From: Mesorhizobium sp. CAU 1732
Lineage (GTDB): Bacteria > Pseudomonadota > Alphaproteobacteria > Rhizobiales > Rhizobiaceae
Length of the DNA stretch: 64,000 nucleotides
Reading direction: 5' to 3'
Assembly: GCF_039888675.1 (NCBI RefSeq)
Contig: NZ_JBDQQR010000002.1
Location: forward strand, 756,071-820,070
The position numbers and the translations under genes were made by a program. Numbering within the stretch: position 1 is the stretch's first letter; each line of letters begins with the position of its first letter. Below, piece after piece: positions 1-13,599 of the stretch. Below the pieces are notes generated by a model. It was given only the letters and a program-made list of their open reading frames with translations, had not been told where the DNA came from and ran no database searches.

Positions 1-1
1 G

Positions 2-88
2 ACGTCGAGCATGGTCAAGGCGCTGCGGCTGATCGAAACCGAACCCGTCGCTCTGCGCGCGCGTGGGAATATCCCGCTCGTGACATGA
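2..88 (+). CDS. C-terminal end of an unidentified protein (cut by window edge)
   Basis: Only the last 28 codons and a TGA stop of a rightward reading frame lie in the window. The visible tail is basic and ends in RARGNIPLVT. This is too short to assign to a family. It stops about 340 bp before asd, so co-transcription with asd is not evident. Whether the frame is really coding cannot be decided without the upstream sequence. Confidence 0.4.
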   Translation, partial: TSSMVKALRLIETEPVALRARGNIPLVT

Positions 89-155
89 CGCAATCCGGTT
101 CGTTGACTCTTTTCACAAACGGCGTAAAAGGCAGGCGCACACCGGGATTGAAACA

Positions 156-290
156 ATGCGCGGCCTCTTGATGGCTTTCTTTGCATTCCAGTTCCCCGGG
201 CATGGAGCAGAGGCTCCAGCCGGGCGCGCGCTTGCACGCCTGCGTTCCACCAAAGCAACAGCCAAAACGACGACCGCCAAAACGGTCTGA
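156..290 (+). CDS. possible 44-residue leader or small protein upstream of asd
   Basis: A short frame starts ATG-CGC-GGC and ends TGA. It encodes a hydrophobic start (MRGLLMAFFAFQF) followed by an Ala/Thr/Lys-rich tail ending AKTTTAKTV. No convincing Shine-Dalgarno sequence precedes it. It could be a leader peptide for asd, a small exported peptide, or chance. Apart from this frame and the hairpin just before asd, nothing else is evident between 89 and 428. Confidence 0.15.
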   Translation: MRGLLMAFFAFQFPGHGAEAPAGRALARLRSTKATAKTTTAKTV

Positions 291-381
291 CGTCCCTTGG
301 CCTGCTCGCCCTCTCCCCGGGTCCGGCTCTAGGGGACGGCCCGCAGCCAGCGGGTTTCCAACAGCACCGGCGGAGAGACCG

Positions 382-409
382 AGCATGATCCCGAAAGCGG
401 GAGCGTGCT
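382..409 (+). other. stem-loop in the asd 5' leader
   Basis: A 12-bp stem (382-393 with 398-409; one mismatch and one G-U pair) closes on an AAAG loop. It ends 7 nt before the GGAG ribosome binding site of asd. The GAGCATGATCCCG-type arm resembles palindromic repeats seen between genes in rhizobia. It could be such a repeat or a structure affecting asd translation; the sequence alone does not tell. Confidence 0.4.
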
Positions 410-428
410 GCCAACAGGAGCAACCGAA

Positions 429-1463
429 ATGGGTTTCAAGATTGCAGTCGTCGGCGCCACCGGCAATGTCGGGCGCGAAATGCTCAACATCCTCGAGGAG
501 CGCGGTTTTCCGATCGATGAGATCGTCGCACTCGCCTCGCGCCGCTCGCTCGGCACCGAGGTGTCCTACGGCGATCGCACGCTGAAGGTGAAGGACCTCG
601 CACAATACGATTTCTCCGACACCGACATCTGCCTGATGTCGGCGGGCGGCAACGTCTCCAAGGAATGGTCGCCGAAGATCGGCAAGCAGGGCTGCGTCGT
701 CATCGATAACTCGTCGGCCTTCCGCTACGACCAGGACGTGCCGCTGATCGTCCCGGAAGTGAACCCCGACGCGATCGACTTGTTCACCCGCAAGAACATC
801 ATCGCCAACCCGAACTGTTCGACCGCGCAGCTCGTCGTCGCCATGAAGCCTTTGCACGACCACGCCACCATCAAGCGCCTCGTCGTCTCGACCTACCAGT
901 CGGTGTCCGGCGCGGGCAAGGAAGGCATGGACGAGCTCTTCACGCAGACACGTGCGGTGTTCGTGGCGGACGGCGTCGAGAACAAGAAGTTCACCAAGCG
1001 CATCGCCTTCAACGTCATCCCCCACATCGACAGCTTCATGGAAGACGGCTCCACGAAGGAAGAATGGAAGGTGATGGTCGAGACCAAGAAGATGCTCGAC
1101 CCGAAGATCAAGGTCACCTGCACCGCCGTGCGCGTGCCGGTCTTCATCGGCCATGCCGAAGCGGTCAATATCGAGTTCGAGAAGCCGATCACCGCCGACG
1201 AAGCGCGCGACATCCTGCGCGATGCGCCCGGCTGCCTCGTCATCGACAAGCGCGAGGACGGTGGCTACATCACGCCGCTGGAAAGTGCGGGCGAAGACGC
1301 GACCTTCATCAGCCGCATCCGTGAGGACCAGACGATCGAGAACGGCCTCAACATGTGGGTCGTCTCCGACAATCTGCGCAAGGGCGCGGCGCTCAACGCG
1401 GTGCAGATCGCCGAGCTTCTGGTCGCGCGCGGCCTGATCCAGCCGAAGCAGAAGGCCGCCTGA
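429..1463 (+). CDS. asd: aspartate-semialdehyde dehydrogenase
   Basis: Catalyses NADPH-dependent reduction of aspartyl phosphate to aspartate semialdehyde, the branch point to lysine/diaminopimelate, threonine and methionine. The 344-residue protein opens with an NADP-binding loop (GATGNVG, residues 9-15). The catalytic Cys is at 130 in NPNCSTAQ, and the later GHAEAVNIEF region holds the family's His. The start at 429 is chosen because GGAG lies 8 nt upstream and the protein then begins MGFKIAVVGA, as family members do. An in-frame ATG at 405 lacks a ribosome binding site. Length is normal. dapF of the same pathway lies 16 kb downstream. Confidence 0.97.
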   Translation: MGFKIAVVGATGNVGREMLNILEERGFPIDEIVALASRRSLGTEVSYGDRTLKVKDLAQYDFSDTDICLMSAGGNVSKEWSPKIGKQGCVVIDNSSAFRYDQDVPLIVPEVNPDAIDLFTRKNIIANPNCSTAQLVVAMKPLHDHATIKRLVVSTYQSVSGAGKEGMDELFTQTRAVFVADGVENKKFTKRIAFNVIPHIDSFMEDGSTKEEWKVMVETKKMLDPKIKVTCTAVRVPVFIGHAEAVNIEFEKPITADEARDILRDAPGCLVIDKREDGGYITPLESAGEDATFISRIREDQTIENGLNMWVVSDNLRKGAALNAVQIAELLVARGLIQPKQKAA

Positions 1464-1480
1464 GCACCACCCGTACGAAA

Positions 1481-1508
1481 AACCGCTCCGTCACGAGACG
1501 GAGCGGTT
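1481..1508 (+). terminator. perfect 12-bp hairpin after asd
   Basis: The arms at 1481-1492 and 1497-1508 are perfectly complementary with an ACGA loop, 17 nt after the asd stop. No T-run follows on the + strand; only three T face it on the other strand. It probably acts with the stronger T-tailed hairpin just downstream. Confidence 0.5.
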
Positions 1509-1531
1509 CTCAAAACACAACTATCGAAAGA

Positions 1532-1555
1532 AGGCGGGCCTGCCCGCCTATTTTT
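1532..1555 (+). terminator. bidirectional rho-independent terminator
   Basis: AGGCGGGC (1532-1539) pairs with GCCCGCCT (1542-1549). On the + strand it is followed by ATTTTT, so it ends asd transcription. On the - strand the same stem follows the small secreted-protein gene and is trailed by a T-rich TTCTTT. The two convergent genes share it. Confidence 0.7.
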
Positions 1556-1721
1556 CGTCCTTGACGACCACCGGCTCCGCGGGAGCCGGGATCGAACCTG
1601 TCTGGATGCTTGCCACCGTCATGTCGGTGTCGACGGATGCCGTCCTGTCCTTGTGGCCGCAAGCGCTTGCGGCGGATACGGACAGGCCGAGAATTGCGGC
1701 CAATGCGAGAGCGGTCTTCAT
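1548..1721 (-). CDS. small secreted protein (57 aa)
   Basis: No family is recognised. The frame has a strong ribosome binding site (AAGGAG, 6 nt before ATG at 1721). It encodes a signal peptide: MKTALALAAILG, then SVSAASAC, a plausible signal peptidase I site or possibly a lipobox-like Cys at 21. The mature part is short and hydrophilic, about 36 residues with few aromatics, ending VVVKDEK. Its stop sits inside the shared terminator hairpin. A larger open frame over the same bases (1510-1785) has no ribosome binding site and implausible composition. Confidence 0.65.
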   Translation of the reverse strand: MKTALALAAILGLSVSAASACGHKDRTASVDTDMTVASIQTGSIPAPAEPVVVKDEK

Positions 1722-1830
1722 GCACGGTCTCCTTTGTCTTGGGGATCAGCCCGCAAAGGCTAACAAGGCGATCCGGATCGACCAAATCACGATTGCCGTG
1801 AACATGCCTGGATAGACGGAGGGCGCGGCC

Positions 1831-2238
1831 TCATCGACGGGTGATTCCGGCGATCGCGCGCTTTTCCTGTATGGCCGTCAGGAAACGGCTGGCCACCCTT
1901 TCCAGGAATCGTGCACTGAAGGACCCTACGGGCGTGAGACTTTCGAAGTCATACAGTTCATCCGGCCGGACCCTGTTGTAGTCGTCCAGGATCAGATGGC
2001 TCGCCTTTTCGGGGCCAAGTCCAATTCGACGCTGCTCGATCTCTGGAACGATCTCGTAAAGCCGCTCTTCGCCGGCTTCCGAAGGCCTCGGGACCTGGCT
2101 GGAAATGGGGAAGAGATAAATCCAGCCGTTGACTTCCATCATGAGGCAGACACGCCGGACCTTGCGGCCGCTTTCTTCTCCGCGTTGTGCCTCGTGGCCC
2201 CAGAGGTAGTTGTAGCGGTAGACATCGCCGCGCTTCAT
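1831..2238 (-). CDS. putative PemK/MazF-like toxin of a type II toxin-antitoxin pair
   Basis: The 135-residue basic protein begins MKRGDVYRYNY, the start pattern of the PemK/MazF RNase fold. A strand follows (KVRRVCLMMEV) where MazF proteins have their conserved core, then a helical C-terminus. Similarity to characterised MazF proteins looks distant, so the nuclease activity is inferred. It overlaps the upstream antitoxin gene by 4 bp (ATGA), the usual translational coupling of these pairs. If functional it would cleave RNA when the labile antitoxin is lost. Confidence 0.55.
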   Translation of the reverse strand: MKRGDVYRYNYLWGHEAQRGEESGRKVRRVCLMMEVNGWIYLFPISSQVPRPSEAGEERLYEIVPEIEQRRIGLGPEKASHLILDDYNRVRPDELYDFESLTPVGSFSARFLERVASRFLTAIQEKRAIAGITRR

Positions 2239-2498
2239 ACGTCGGATTTTGTCTCATCGAGGATCTGCTGGAATCCAGCGGTCAAATTCTCGATGTCTTC
2301 GTCCGGAGCATCGGCCAAGGTGAACGCGGTCCGTTCCTGCCGGCCTGCGGCCAGGCGTTCGAGGCGCTCATATTCCGCCATCGGCATCATTATTACCTTG
2401 GCCTTGCCGCGCTTCGCCAATGAGACTTTACCCATCATTGCCGCATCCAGAACGTCGCCCGAGTGCCGGCTCAGGTCGGAGAACGTGAATTGCTTCAT
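2235..2498 (-). CDS. Phd/YefM-family antitoxin
   Basis: The 87-residue protein opens MKQFTFSDLSRHSGDVLDAA and continues KRGKAKVIMMPMAEYERLERL, the N-terminal DNA-binding fold of Phd/YefM antitoxins. The acidic C-terminal tail (DAPDEDIENLTAGF) would wrap the toxin. An AGGAGG ribosome binding site precedes the ATG at 2498. A long inverted repeat at 2512-2553 lies directly upstream and is the obvious operator for autoregulation. The family is clear; the partner toxin is less typical. Confidence 0.8.
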   Translation of the reverse strand: MKQFTFSDLSRHSGDVLDAAMMGKVSLAKRGKAKVIMMPMAEYERLERLAAGRQERTAFTLADAPDEDIENLTAGFQQILDETKSDV

Positions 2499-2511
2499 GC
2501 CTGCCTCCTAC

Positions 2512-2553
2512 TTTGTATTGTTTGTATCTTCTGTAAGATACAAACAATACAAA
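2512..2553. promoter_or_regulatory. 19-bp perfect inverted repeat, operator of the toxin-antitoxin operon
   Basis: The arms 2512-2530 and 2535-2553 are exact reverse complements separated by CTGT. Each arm also contains a TTTGTAT-type half repeat twice, so several antitoxin dimers could bind. It ends 13 bp from the antitoxin start codon and is AT-rich in GC-rich surroundings, as expected if the promoter lies within it. Confidence 0.75.
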
Positions 2554-2570
2554 GGATTGCAACATATCAA

Positions 2571-2599
2571 AAGGGCGCGGCCTCGTCGGCCACGCCCTT
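2571..2599 (-). terminator. terminator of the lpdA end of the TCA operon
   Basis: AAGGGCGCGGCC (2571-2582) pairs with GGCCACGCCCTT (2588-2599) with one mismatch. On the - strand the stem is followed by TTTTG. It lies 25 bp past the lpdA stop and insulates lpdA from the toxin-antitoxin genes. Confidence 0.8.
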
Positions 2600-2624
2600 C
2601 ATTGTCCGGCAATGGCGCCTCGGC

Positions 2625-4031
2625 CTACATATGGATCGGCTTGGCGAAGGTCGCGAGTGCGGCTTCCTTGACGGCTTCCGACATGGTCGGGTGCGCGTGG
2701 CAGGTGCGCGCGAGGTCTTCCGACGAGCCGCCGAACTCCATCAGAACCGCCGCCTCGTGGATCATCTCGCCGGCGCCGAAACCGACGATGTGGACGCCGA
2801 GCACGCGGTCGGTCGCCTTGTCGGCGAGGATCTTCACGAAGCCCTCGGTCTGCAGCATGGCGCGCGCGCGGCCGTTGGCCGAGAACGGGAACTTGCCCGC
2901 CTTGTAGTCCACGCCGGCCTTCTTCAGCTCTTCCTCGGTCTTGCCGACAGAGGCGACTTCCGGGCTCGTATAGACCACGCCGGGAATCACGTCGTAGTTC
3001 ACGTGGCCAGCCTGCCCTGCGATGATCTCGGCGACCGCCACGCCCTCGTCCTCGGCCTTGTGGGCCAGCATCGGTCCGCGCACCACGTCGCCGATCGCGT
3101 AGACGCCCGGCACGCTAGTGAGGAAATGATCGTCGATCGCAACGCGTCCGCGTTCGTCCAGCGTCACCCCCGCCTTCTCCAGGCCCAGCGCGTCCGTGAA
3201 CGGCTTGCGGCCGGTCGAGACGAGCACGACATCGGCCTCGATGGTCTCCGCGTCACCGCCCTTCACAGGCTCGAAGGTGACGGTCGCGCCCTTCTTGGCC
3301 TTGGCGACGCCAGTCACCTTGGCGCCGAGCTTGAACTCCATGCCCTGCTTGGCGAGCGTCTTCTGGAACTGCTTGGCGACTTCGCCGTCCATGCCGCCGA
3401 GGATCGTGTCGAGATATTCGACCACCGTGACCTTGGAACCGAGACGCGCCCAGACCGAGCCGAGCTCCAGGCCGATCACGCCGCCCCCGACGACCACGAG
3501 GTGACCTGGCACAGCGTCGAGTTCGAGCGCGCCGGTGGACGAGACGACCACCTTCTCATCGAAGGCCACATCGACGCCGGGAATGCCGGCGACGTCCGAG
3601 CCCGTCGCGATGACGATGTTCTTCGTCTCGATCTCCTGGATCGTACCGTCCTCGGCCGTCACCGACACCTTGCCCTCGCCGAGCACCTGGCCGGTGCCCT
3701 TGAAGGTGTCGATCTTGTTCTTCTTCATCAGGAAGACGAGACCCTTGGTGTTCTGCTCGACGGTGTTGACGCGGTGCGCCATCAGCTTCTTGAGGTTAAC
3801 CTTGGGCTTGGAAATCTCGATGCCGAGCGCGTCGAAGGAGTGCTCGGCTTCCATCAGCATCTCGGTCGCGTGCAGCAGCGCCTTGGACGGAATGCAGCCG
3901 ACATTGACGCAGGTTCCGCCATAGGTGTCGCGCTTTTCGACGATCGCCGTCTTGAGACCCAGCTGCGCTGCCTTGATCGCGCACACATATCCACCCGGAC
4001 CGGCTCCGATCACGACGACATCATAGCTCAT
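2625..4031 (-). CDS. lpdA: dihydrolipoyl dehydrogenase (E3)
   Basis: FAD enzyme that reoxidises the dihydrolipoyl groups of 2-oxoglutarate (and perhaps pyruvate) dehydrogenase with NAD+. The 468 residues show the FAD loop GAGPGG (9-14), the redox disulfide in GGTCVNVGC (Cys41, Cys46), the NAD-binding [10 protein letters not shown], and the C-terminal HAHPTMSEA segment with the catalytic His. Length is normal. It closes the leftward TCA operon, separated from sucB by three short extra genes, and is followed by a strong terminator. Confidence 0.96.
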   Translation of the reverse strand: MSYDVVVIGAGPGGYVCAIKAAQLGLKTAIVEKRDTYGGTCVNVGCIPSKALLHATEMLMEAEHSFDALGIEISKPKVNLKKLMAHRVNTVEQNTKGLVFLMKKNKIDTFKGTGQVLGEGKVSVTAEDGTIQEIETKNIVIATGSDVAGIPGVDVAFDEKVVVSSTGALELDAVPGHLVVVGGGVIGLELGSVWARLGSKVTVVEYLDTILGGMDGEVAKQFQKTLAKQGMEFKLGAKVTGVAKAKKGATVTFEPVKGGDAETIEADVVLVSTGRKPFTDALGLEKAGVTLDERGRVAIDDHFLTSVPGVYAIGDVVRGPMLAHKAEDEGVAVAEIIAGQAGHVNYDVIPGVVYTSPEVASVGKTEEELKKAGVDYKAGKFPFSANGRARAMLQTEGFVKILADKATDRVLGVHIVGFGAGEMIHEAAVLMEFGGSSEDLARTCHAHPTMSEAVKEAALATFAKPIHM

Positions 4032-4062
4032 CGAATATTCCCTTCCTCGTCGGTTGAGCGGC

Positions 4063-4812
4063 TCAGCGTCCGCCGCTCGTATTCAGGATTGCGCCCGTCG
4101 TATAGGACGCTTCGTCAGACAAAAGCCAGAGCACCGCGCGCGCCACCTCGTCTGCGGTGCCGGCGCGCTGCATGGGCACGAAACCGCTCATGGCGGCGAC
4201 GCGATCGGGCTGGCCGCCCGATGCGTGTATCTCGGTATCGATGATGCCGGGCCGCACCGCGTTGACGCGAACGCCCTCCGTCGCGACTTCCCGCGAAAGC
4301 CCGAGCGTGAACGTATCGATCGCGCCTTTTGAGGCGGCGTAGTCGACATATTCGCCCGGCGCGCCGAGCACGGCTGCGACCGAGGAGAGGTTGACGATCG
4401 AGCCGCCCTTGCCGCCATGTTTCGTCGACATCCGCTTCACCGCCTCGCGGGCGCACAGGAACGAGCCGATGACGTTGATGCGCATCATGCGGGTGAGGCG
4501 GTCGACACTCATCTCGTCGATGCGCGCCTTGCGGTCGACCACGCCTGCATTGTTGACCAGCCCGTCGAGCCGGCCGAAACGCTCGTCGACGGCGGCGAAC
4601 ATCGCCAGCACGTCGCGCTCCTCGCCGACATCGCCCTTGATGGCGAACGCATCGCCGCCGGCAGAGACGATCTCGTCCACGAGCGCGGAAGCCGCCTTGT
4701 CGTTTGCGGTGTAGTTGATCGCGACCCGCCAGCCCGCGGCAGCGCCCAGCCTTGCGACCGACGCGCCGATGCCGCGCCCGCCACCCGTGACGAGCATCGA
4801 TTTACCGTTCAT
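4063..4812 (-). CDS. SDR-family oxidoreductase
   Basis: Classical short-chain dehydrogenase/reductase of about 250 residues. It has a TGGGRGIG nucleotide-binding loop, NNAG, a YxxxK catalytic pair in YAASKGA, and the [13 protein letters not shown] segment. The sequence most resembles FabG/glucose-dehydrogenase-type SDRs; the substrate is unknown. The start at 4812 (MNGKSMLV) is preferred because AGGA lies 6 nt upstream. ATG 4818 and GTG 4827 are in frame, and ATG 4818 would overlap the upstream stop as ATGA. It lies 31 bp before lpdA and is probably co-transcribed with it. Confidence 0.85.
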   Translation of the reverse strand: MNGKSMLVTGGGRGIGASVARLGAAAGWRVAINYTANDKAASALVDEIVSAGGDAFAIKGDVGEERDVLAMFAAVDERFGRLDGLVNNAGVVDRKARIDEMSVDRLTRMMRINVIGSFLCAREAVKRMSTKHGGKGGSIVNLSSVAAVLGAPGEYVDYAASKGAIDTFTLGLSREVATEGVRVNAVRPGIIDTEIHASGGQPDRVAAMSGFVPMQRAGTADEVARAVLWLLSDEASYTTGAILNTSGGR

Positions 4813-4814
4813 CG

Positions 4815-5312
4815 TCATTCCTGACACCCGCTGAGCGTGAAGACGTCGGATGGCAACCGGTCCGCGTCGATTGTGTCGGAGATCGGTCCCGCTGCCAGAC
4901 CGCGCGCAAGATCGGCGAAGACGAGCCTGTGTGGCGCGGCCTCGCCCTGTGCGGGCAGGAGCCCGATCGTACCCGTATCATCGGCCGCGTAGATCGAGCC
5001 TTCCCATGCCGTGCAGGCAGCGATTTCCTCGCCGGTCACATCGCCTTCGGGGCAGTCCTTCATCAAGAGCCCGACGGGCCGCGCCGGACCTTCCGTCCAC
5101 ATGACGACGCCATCAAGCAGCACGTCGCCACTGAGCGCCATCTTGAAACTGTTGGTCACGACGGCGGTCTGGCCCGGCCTGAAGTCGAGCGAGACGCCGG
5201 CGCTGTCGTCACTATAGACGGCGAGTTCCAACGGGCACGCGGCCTGCACCTGCGTTGCGGAGAATGTCAGAAGCAGCGCCATGCCTGCCAGTCTTGCGTA
5301 TCGCTGCTTCAA
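4815..5312 (-). CDS. secreted protein of unknown function
   Basis: The 165 residues start with a clear Sec signal peptide (basic MKQRYAR, hydrophobic core to about residue 20, cleavage after VQA-A). The mature protein has four or more cysteines (AACPLEL, KDCPEG, AACTAW, SGCQE), suggesting periplasmic disulfides. It looks beta-rich. No catalytic motif or family is recognised. The gene sits in a tight leftward run, 7 bp after the MAPEG-like gene and abutting the SDR gene. Confidence 0.7.
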   Translation of the reverse strand: MKQRYARLAGMALLLTFSATQVQAACPLELAVYSDDSAGVSLDFRPGQTAVVTNSFKMALSGDVLLDGVVMWTEGPARPVGLLMKDCPEGDVTGEEIAACTAWEGSIYAADDTGTIGLLPAQGEAAPHRLVFADLARGLAAGPISDTIDADRLPSDVFTLSGCQE

Positions 5313-5319
5313 CCGGTCC

Positions 5320-5727
5320 TCACATCGCCAGACGCCAGAGCATCATCCCCAGGCCGACGATCGACAGGGACCAGACGATCGTGCGCGCGACCGGGATGCC
5401 GGCGGCGTAGAGCACAACATAGATGACGCGGCAGATCAGCCAGAGCCATGCACCGGTCGCGGCGATGCCGCCGGCCTTGCCGCTGATCGTCAGCGCGAGC
5501 GCCAGGGCGATGAAGGCGGGATAGGTCTCGAGCAGATTGTGCAACGCGCGGTCGAGCCGCTGCGAGAGGATGCTCTTGGTTTCGCGCTTCTCGTCGCGCG
5601 CGGAAAACAAATAGGCCGGCCCAAGATCGCCTGATGTGCCGGCCTGCAAGATCACGTTCAGGAGCAGCAGCAAGACGCTCCAGCCGAGCACGACTATTTC
5701 GGTCGTCATAACGATTTCCATCGTCAT
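5320..5727 (-). CDS. MAPEG-family membrane protein
   Basis: About 135 residues with four predicted membrane segments. It shows the family pattern of a first helix (VVLGWSVLLLLLNVILQ), a loop ending in RDEKRE, then RLDRALHNLLETYPAFIALAL, and a RVIYVVLYAAGIPVAR-type third segment. Such inner-membrane proteins are related to microsomal glutathione transferases; the bacterial role is mostly unknown. The start at 5727 follows AAGGGAT closely; 5721 or 5709 are possible. It lies between sucB and lpdA on the same strand. Confidence 0.75.
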   Translation of the reverse strand: MTMEIVMTTEIVVLGWSVLLLLLNVILQAGTSGDLGPAYLFSARDEKRETKSILSQRLDRALHNLLETYPAFIALALALTISGKAGGIAATGAWLWLICRVIYVVLYAAGIPVARTIVWSLSIVGLGMMLWRLAM

Positions 5728-5799
5728 ATCCCTTGTCGGCCGGGCCGGGCCGGGTGGCCCGGTCACTATGCGGACGTGAGAGACTTTCGGCCAGATCGC

Positions 5800-5820
5800 G
5801 CCCGGCGGCAAGCGCCGGGC
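5800..5820 (-). terminator. 8-bp GC hairpin after sucB
   Basis: GCCCGGCG and CGCCGGGC flank a 5-nt loop just downstream of the sucB stop. No T-run follows. It could stabilise or process the suc transcript rather than fully end it, allowing partial read-through toward lpdA. Confidence 0.35.
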
Positions 5821-5827
5821 CGATGGA

Positions 5828-7069
5828 TCAGAGATCCAGAACCAGCCGCTCGGGGTCTTCCAGGCTTTCCTTGACGCGGACGAGGAAGGTCACGGCTTCC
5901 TTGCCGTCGACGATGCGGTGATCGTAGGACAGCGCCAGATACATCATCGGGCGGATCACGATCTGCCCGCCGACGACCATCGGCCGCTCCTGGATCTTGT
6001 GCATGCCGAGAATGCCCGACTGCGGCGCATTCAGGATCGGCGTCGACATCAGCGAGCCGTAGACGCCGCCATTCGAGATGGTGAAGGTGCCGCCCTGCAT
6101 GTCGGCGACAGAGAGCTTGCCGTCACGCGCGGCGATGCCCAGACGGCCGATTTCCTTCTCGATCTCGGCGATCGACATCTGGTCGGCATTGCGCACCACC
6201 GGCACGACGAGGCCCTTCTCGGTGCCGACCGCAACGCCGATATGCGCGTAATTCTTGTAGATCAGGTCGGTGCCGTCGATCTCGGCGTTGACGGCCGGGA
6301 TTTCCTTCAGCGCATGCGTCACGGCCTTGGTGAAGAAGCCCATGAAGCCGAGCTTCACGCCATGCTTCTTCTCGAAGACATCCTTGTACTTCGTCCGCAA
6401 ATCCATCACCGCCTTCATGTCCACCTCGTTGAAGGTGGTGAGCATGGCGGCCGTGTTCTGCGCATCCTTGAGGCGGCGCGCGATCGTCTGGCGCAGCCTG
6501 GTCATGCGGACGCGCTCTTCGAGAGCCACTTCCGCCTCCGAAGACGGCGCGCGGGCGGCAGCCGGTGCTGCGGGGGCAGGCGCAGTCGACACGCCCTTGG
6601 CGATGGCTTCCAGCGCATCGCCCTTCAGGACCTGCCCGCGCTTGCCCGAACCGGACACCTGGTCGGCGGACACGCCAGCCTCGGCCAGCGCCTTCGCGGC
6701 GGCGGGAGCGGGCGGCATGGACGTCTTCTCGGCGGCAGCGGAAGCAGGCTTCGCAGCCTCGGCCTTCGGCGCTTCCTGGGGCGCTTCGGCTTTCGGCTCT
6801 TCCTTCTTGGGAGAAGCGGCAGCGGCCGCGCCTCCATCGCTGATCATGCCCAGAAGCGCGCCGACGCCCACGGTCTCGCCATCGGCGGCGGTGATCTCTG
6901 ACAGCGTTCCTGCGGCTGGCGCGGGAACCTCGATGGTCACCTTGTCGGTTTCCAACTCGACGATCGGCTCGTCGGCTGCGATCGCGTCGCCTGCCTTCTT
7001 GAACCACTTTCCGATGGTCGCCTCGGTGACGGATTCTCCGAGGGTCGGGACGCGAATTTCGGTAGCCAT
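5828..7069 (-). CDS. sucB: 2-oxoglutarate dehydrogenase E2 (dihydrolipoyllysine succinyltransferase)
   Basis: Core of the 2-oxoglutarate dehydrogenase complex; transfers succinyl from lipoamide to CoA. The 413 residues have an N-terminal lipoyl domain with the modified Lys43 in ETDKVTIEV and an Ala/Pro/Lys-rich linker. An E3-binding segment ([27 protein letters not shown]) follows. The C-terminal acyltransferase domain carries the catalytic SYDHRIVDG motif. One lipoyl domain is normal for this enzyme. It starts 46 bp after sucA ends, in the same operon. Confidence 0.97.
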   Translation of the reverse strand: MATEIRVPTLGESVTEATIGKWFKKAGDAIAADEPIVELETDKVTIEVPAPAAGTLSEITAADGETVGVGALLGMISDGGAAAAASPKKEEPKAEAPQEAPKAEAAKPASAAAEKTSMPPAPAAAKALAEAGVSADQVSGSGKRGQVLKGDALEAIAKGVSTAPAPAAPAAARAPSSEAEVALEERVRMTRLRQTIARRLKDAQNTAAMLTTFNEVDMKAVMDLRTKYKDVFEKKHGVKLGFMGFFTKAVTHALKEIPAVNAEIDGTDLIYKNYAHIGVAVGTEKGLVVPVVRNADQMSIAEIEKEIGRLGIAARDGKLSVADMQGGTFTISNGGVYGSLMSTPILNAPQSGILGMHKIQERPMVVGGQIVIRPMMYLALSYDHRIVDGKEAVTFLVRVKESLEDPERLVLDL

Positions 7070-7115
7070 TATATCTTTCCCGTTGCCTGATTTCGCTTGG
7101 GCAGTGGTGGTCGTG

Positions 7116-10106
<2,991 letters not shown>

Positions 10107-10149
10107 TTTTGATCCTTCGGAGCCTGGTGCTCCGTCTCCTTTGCAGCGC

Positions 10150-10236
10150 GAATAGTGAGTAGTGAATAGCGAATAGAGCTTTCTGGCACCCGGCCGTCGC
10201 TCGCACTCCCTATTCGCCACTCCCTACTCGCTATTG
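10150..10236. repeat. imperfect inverted repeat between sucD and sucA
   Basis: Arms at 10150-10176 and 10210-10236 match at 22 of 27 positions when one is inverted. Each arm is made of short near-repeats of GAATAG/GAGTAG units. It lies in the only sizeable gap (135 bp) within the suc genes. It resembles AT-biased intergenic repeats seen in Mesorhizobium-type genomes (recognition, not search) and could form a long hairpin in the transcript. Confidence 0.6.
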
Positions 10237-10241
10237 GCTTT

Positions 10242-11144
10242 TCAACCCTTGATCGCTTCGACGAGCGTCTTGCCAAGCCGCGCCGGCGACGGCGAAACCT
10301 TGATGCCTGCCGCTTCCATCGCCGCGATCTTGTCTTCCGCGCCGCCCTTGCCGCCGGAGATCACCGCGCCTGCGTGACCCATGGTGCGTCCGGGAGGCGC
10401 AGTACGTCCGGCGATGAAGCCCGCCATCGGCTTGGAACGGCCGCGCTTCGCCTCATCCTTGAGGAACTGCGCCGCCTCTTCTTCCGCCGAACCGCCGATC
10501 TCGCCGATCATGATGATCGACTGGGTCTCGTCGTCCGCGAGGAACATCTCGAGGATGTCGATGAATTCGGTCCCCTTGACCGGATCGCCGCCGATGCCGA
10601 CTGCGGTGGTCTGGCCGAGGCCTTCGTTGGTGGTCTGGAACACTGCTTCATAGGTAAGCGTTCCCGAGCGCGAAACAACGCCCACCGACCCCTTGCGGAA
10701 GATCGAACCGGGCATGATGCCGATCTTGCACTCGTCCGGCGTGACGATGCCGGGGCAGTTCGGGCCGATGAGGCGCGACTTCGACCTGTCGAGCCTCGCC
10801 TTGACCTTGACCATGTCCATCACCGGGATGCCCTCGGTGATGCAGACGATCAGCGGGATCTCCGCATCGATCGCCTCGATGATCGCCTCGGCGGCGCCTG
10901 CCGGCGGGACGTAGACGACCGAAGCGGTCGCGCCGGTCTTGTCCTTGCCTTCGGCGACCGAAGCAAAGATCGGCAGGCTTTCACCCTTCGAGCCGCTCCA
11001 GGTCTCGCCGCCCTTCTTGGGGTGGATACCGCCGACCATCTTGGTGCCGTGATAGGCCAGCGCCTGCTCGGTGTGGAAGGTGCCGGTCTTGCCGGTCAGG
11101 CCCTGAACGAGGACCTTGGTGTCTTTGTTGATGAGAATGGACAT
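10242..11144 (-). CDS. sucD: succinyl-CoA synthetase alpha subunit
   Basis: Forms the ADP-linked succinyl-CoA synthetase with SucC. The 300 residues have the CoA-binding region at the N-terminus ([12 protein letters not shown]) and LIGPNCPGI. The phosphorylated His257 lies in [12 protein letters not shown]. The start at 11144 ([11 protein letters not shown]) follows a GATCAG/AAGGATC region and matches the family start; the frame stays open for another 64 codons upstream, inside sucC. The gap to sucC is 22 bp. Confidence 0.97.
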   Translation of the reverse strand: MSILINKDTKVLVQGLTGKTGTFHTEQALAYHGTKMVGGIHPKKGGETWSGSKGESLPIFASVAEGKDKTGATASVVYVPPAGAAEAIIEAIDAEIPLIVCITEGIPVMDMVKVKARLDRSKSRLIGPNCPGIVTPDECKIGIMPGSIFRKGSVGVVSRSGTLTYEAVFQTTNEGLGQTTAVGIGGDPVKGTEFIDILEMFLADDETQSIIMIGEIGGSAEEEAAQFLKDEAKRGRSKPMAGFIAGRTAPPGRTMGHAGAVISGGKGGAEDKIAAMEAAGIKVSPSPARLGKTLVEAIKG

Positions 11145-11166
11145 CAGTTCTGATCCTTCGAATCCG

Positions 11167-12360
<1,194 letters not shown>

Positions 12361-12370
12361 CCGTTCGTCC

Positions 12371-13495
<1,125 letters not shown>

Positions 13496-13505
13496 TCAAA
13501 CGTTT

Positions 13506-13534
13506 AGATCAATATTGTCTTACGTAAACGTCAA
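13506..13534 (-). promoter_or_regulatory. possible promoter of the mdh-suc operon
   Basis: On the - strand TTGACG (13534-13529) is followed after 17 bp by TGATCT (13511-13506), a fair -35 with a weak -10. A TTACGTAA palindrome (13520-13527) lies between them. The 263-bp gap from zapE to mdh is unusually AT-rich here, fitting a promoter region. The exact start is a guess. Confidence 0.3.
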
Positions 13535-13599
13535 TTGATTTCGACAAAATGGCGCCCCTGGAGTGGATTTTTCATCGTCCGTTAACGCTCGCGGCGAAT

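Noticed and set aside
15..1154. Long leftward open frame across asd
   Set aside because: Antisense shadow of asd; high Arg/His/Ala composition, no ribosome binding site and no family pattern.
1510..1785. 91-residue leftward frame over the small secreted gene
   Set aside because: The frame that gives a signal peptide and has AAGGAG is another one (1548-1721); this one is rich in Arg and Gly with no motif.
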